42,021 nucleotides of DNA. Source: Actinomycetospora sp. Lineage in GTDB: Bacteria; Actinomycetota; Actinomycetes; Mycobacteriales; Pseudonocardiaceae. Under the pieces are notes generated by a model. That model was not told the origin of the DNA. It did not search any database and saw only the letters and a program-made list of their open reading frames with translations. Position 1 is the first letter of the stretch. Each line of letters begins with the position of its first letter. The stretch lies in assembly GCA_029266415.1 (NCBI GenBank), contig JAQSWW010000033.1:1-42021 (forward strand), read 5' to 3'. Both the position numbers and the translations under genes were made by a program. Positions 40,389 through 42,021 of the stretch are shown here, piece after piece.

Positions 40389-41293
40389 GGCGGGGGTCCG
40401 AGGGTCGAGCTCCGCTGCGCTGCGTCTCCCGACCCTGGACGCCGGCAGCAGAAGATGGCGGTGCCGGGGAAGAGCGCGCCGCGCAGCGGGGACCACTGGC
40501 CCCACTGCGCGTCGAGGTCCTCGGGCCACTCGGGCTCGACGAGGCGTTCGAGCACCAGGCCGGCGGAGACGACGTCGTCGACGCGGTCGCCCACCGTGCG
40601 GTGGTGCTCGACGTAGGTCACGCGGCCGTCGTCGTCGACCTCGGCGTAGGGGGTGCGGTCGAAGTACGACTGCGACACGGTCAGCCCGTCGGGCCCGGGG
40701 TCGTCGGGGAACGCCCAGCGCATCGGGTGGTTCACCGCGAACACCCACGGCGCCCCCGGACGCAGCACCCGGGCCACCTCGCGCATCACCGCGCCCGCGT
40801 CGGCCACGAAGGGCACGGCGCCGAAGGCGGAGAAGGCCGCGTCGAACACCCCGTCGGCGAAGGGGAGCACGCCGGCGTCGGCCTGCACGAGCGGCACCGG
40901 GACGCCGGTGCGCCGGTCGGCCGCCCGGGCCTGGCGCAGCATCCCGGCCGAGAGGTCGAGGCCGACGACCCGCGCGCCCTCGCCGGCCAGCCACCGCGCG
41001 CACGACGCCGCCCCGCACCCGACCTCGAGCACGCGCGCCCCGCGCAGCGGCCCCGGCGGGCCGAGCAGGCGCGCGTCCTGCTCACGCAGCCGCTCGGGGC
41101 ACCAGACGAAGTCGTCGTCGCCGAGGAACGCGCCGTGCTCGGCCTGGTAGTCGTCGGCGTCGGCGTCCCACCAGGCCCGGTTCGCCGCGCTCGACTCCGC
41201 GGGGCCGACGCCCCGGCGCGCGATGCCGGTCGTCCCGAGCAGTGTCTCGGCCGACGTCCCGCCCGTGTGCGTCTCGGGGGGAGGGGTCGACAC
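40385..41293 (-). CDS. Class I SAM-dependent methyltransferase
   Basis: The protein is 302 residues from the GTG at 41293, with AGGA upstream. Motif I is VLEVGCGAASCARWLA, followed by VVGLDLSAGMLRQAR, the acidic LVQADAGVLPFADGVFDAAF and the methyltransferase-11-like FGAVPFVADAGAVMREVARVL (in parts). The N-terminal WWDADADDYQAEHGAFLG is typical of an actinobacterial group often annotated as class I methyltransferase. The C-terminus includes LVEPEWPEDLDAQWGQWSP. The substrate cannot be read; a small molecule is more likely than RNA or protein. It heads a two-gene operon with the GNAT gene and is divergent from rpsA. Confidence 0.9.
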   Translation of the reverse strand: MSTPPPETHTGGTSAETLLGTTGIARRGVGPAESSAANRAWWDADADDYQAEHGAFLGDDDFVWCPERLREQDARLLGPPGPLRGARVLEVGCGAASCARWLAGEGARVVGLDLSAGMLRQARAADRRTGVPVPLVQADAGVLPFADGVFDAAFSAFGAVPFVADAGAVMREVARVLRPGAPWVFAVNHPMRWAFPDDPGPDGLTVSQSYFDRTPYAEVDDDGRVTYVEHHRTVGDRVDDVVSAGLVLERLVEPEWPEDLDAQWGQWSPLRGALFPGTAIFCCRRPGSGDAAQRSSTLGPPP

Positions 41294-41632
41294 GGGGGCA
41301 TCCTGGCACGCCCGGACGCGCGGTCCACCGCCGCCGCGTGCCGCGCCGCCGGCGGTGCGGCCGTGCGACACGCCGGGGGAGGAGCGGCGCGACACGCCGG
41401 GCGGGGGTCCGTGGTGCCCCGATTGCCGGTCCGCGTCGGACGCGGTTACGATGAAGGTCCACGTCAGTGGTCTCGCCCTGCTCGCGTTGCCCTCCGGGTA
41501 GCGGGTGGGCGGCGATACCTCGTCTCCGGTCCTGCTCGCGGGCTACGCCGGTGCACGCGTCAGGACGACGGCTCACTTCCGTGGTGTCCCTGGCACGCTC
41601 GATCTGACCATGTTCCCGGAGCCGTCCACCGT
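41294..41632. promoter_or_regulatory. rpsA upstream region with promoter and long leader
   Basis: The 339 bases between the methyltransferase and rpsA contain no gene. On the plus strand TTGCCG (41423-41428), 18 bases, TACGAT (41447-41452) makes a plausible promoter with transcription from about 41459, leaving a leader of about 175 bases before rpsA. Upstream lies a direct repeat GCGACACGCCGGG at 41365-41377 and 41389-41401. The long leader may hold a translation-control element, but I see no recognisable fold. Confidence 0.5.
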
Positions 41633-42021
41633 ATGTCCATCGACACCCACACCGCCCCGACGTCGACCAGTCCTCAGGTCGCGATCAACGACATCGGGTC
41701 GGAAGAGGACTTCCTCGCCGCCATCGACGAGACGATCAAGTACTTCAACGATGGCGACATCGTCGAAGGAACCATCGTCAAGGTCGACCGAGACGAGGTC
41801 CTCCTCGACATCGGCTACAAGACCGAGGGGGTCATCCCCTCGCGCGAGCTGTCCATCAAGCACGATGTCGACCCCAACGAGGTCGTCGCCGTCGGCGACG
41901 AGGTCGAAGCCCTCGTCCTCCAGAAGGAGGACAAGGAGGGCCGGCTGATCCTGTCCAAGAAGCGCGCGCAGTACGAGCGCGCCTGGGGCACGATCGAGCA
42001 GCTCAAGGACAACGACGAGCC
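41633..42021 (+). CDS. rpsA: 30S ribosomal protein S1 (partial, N-terminal)
   Basis: The protein starts at the ATG at 41633 (MSIDTHTAPTSTSPQVAIND) with CGGAG 11 bases upstream, and 129 residues are visible before the window ends. After an acidic actinobacterial N-terminus (DIGSEEDFLAAIDETIKYFN) comes the first S1 RNA-binding domain: GDIVEGTIVKVDRDEVLLDI, GYKTEGVIPSRELSIKHDV, then LILSKKRAQYERAW and the beginning of the next linker. S1 binds mRNA on the small ribosomal subunit and helps initiate translation. In mycobacteria it directly follows polA. Four to six S1 domains should follow beyond the window. Confidence 0.97.
   Translation, partial: MSIDTHTAPTSTSPQVAINDIGSEEDFLAAIDETIKYFNDGDIVEGTIVKVDRDEVLLDIGYKTEGVIPSRELSIKHDVDPNEVVAVGDEVEALVLQKEDKEGRLILSKKRAQYERAWGTIEQLKDNDE

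Noticed and set aside
1..42021. CRISPR arrays, insertion sequences, prophage or integrase genes
   Set aside because: I found no spaced repeat arrays, transposase or integrase motifs, or attachment-like duplications. The only tandem repeats are the two in-frame 18-bp sets.

Overview
The window is about 42 kb of very GC-rich DNA with long spurious open frames on both strands, many GTG starts and many 4-bp start/stop overlaps. Gene content points to a high-GC actinomycete, probably a Pseudonocardia/Actinomycetospora-like member of the Pseudonocardiales. Supporting signs are the ANTAR regulator PdtaR, a Cvn-type 'conservon', a form I CO dehydrogenase cluster, and the backbone order pdtaR ... polA ... 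rpsA that is also known from mycobacteria.

Layout. (1) 1-5.5 kb: the tail of an unidentified acidic protein, a DUF6325 protein, a SHOCT protein, then (minus strand) an MFS exporter coupled to a giant LuxR-type ATPase regulator, and a small membrane protein. (2) 5.5-7.0 kb: a LAGLIDADG-like protein with an N-terminal helix-turn-helix remnant, divergent from a non-canonical tRNA gene (class I fold, CAA anticodon), followed by an F420-type nitroreductase-family gene. (3) 7.1-14.6 kb: pdtaR, then a branched-chain amino acid type ABC uptake locus. It has two tandem substrate-binding lipoprotein genes, the first broken by a frameshift, then livH-livM-livG-livF joined by ATGA overlaps, with a strong hairpin between the binding protein and the permeases. 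(4) 14.6-23.5 kb: an aromatic-ring-type FAD monooxygenase with a second giant LuxR regulator (minus strand), a nitronate monooxygenase, a PaaI-type thioesterase and polA. (5) 23.5-25.9 kb: a Baeyer-Villiger-type flavin monooxygenase, apparently translated from a leaderless mRNA under a promoter carrying two identical-arm palindromes, and an NAD(P)-binding dehydrogenase. (6) 25.9-33.6 kb: a complete aerobic carbon monoxide dehydrogenase operon (coxM-coxS-coxL, then an XdhC-YHS fusion, then a MoxR-ATPase/VWA fusion equivalent to CoxD plus CoxE) with a divergent LysR regulator. (7) 33.6-39.1 kb: a Cvn-like signalling operon (sensor-kinase-like protein, roadblock protein, DUF742 protein, Ras-like GTPase). 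Its roadblock gene has suffered an internal deletion, and its last gene is a copper-type P1B ATPase. (8) 39.4-42 kb: a GNAT protein and a SAM methyltransferase in one operon, divergent from rpsA, which runs off the window.

How it fits together. Regions 3, 4 and 8 contain the conserved backbone (pdtaR, liv transporter, polA, rpsA). Most of the roughly 18 kb between polA and rpsA is accessory metabolism and signalling: oxidation of trace CO for energy, flavin monooxygenases, and metal export tied to a GTPase switch. The items most worth a second look are the tRNA/LAGLIDADG pair, the maturation fusions in the cox operon, the deleted roadblock gene within an otherwise intact conservon coupled to a copper ATPase, and the palindromic leaderless promoter.
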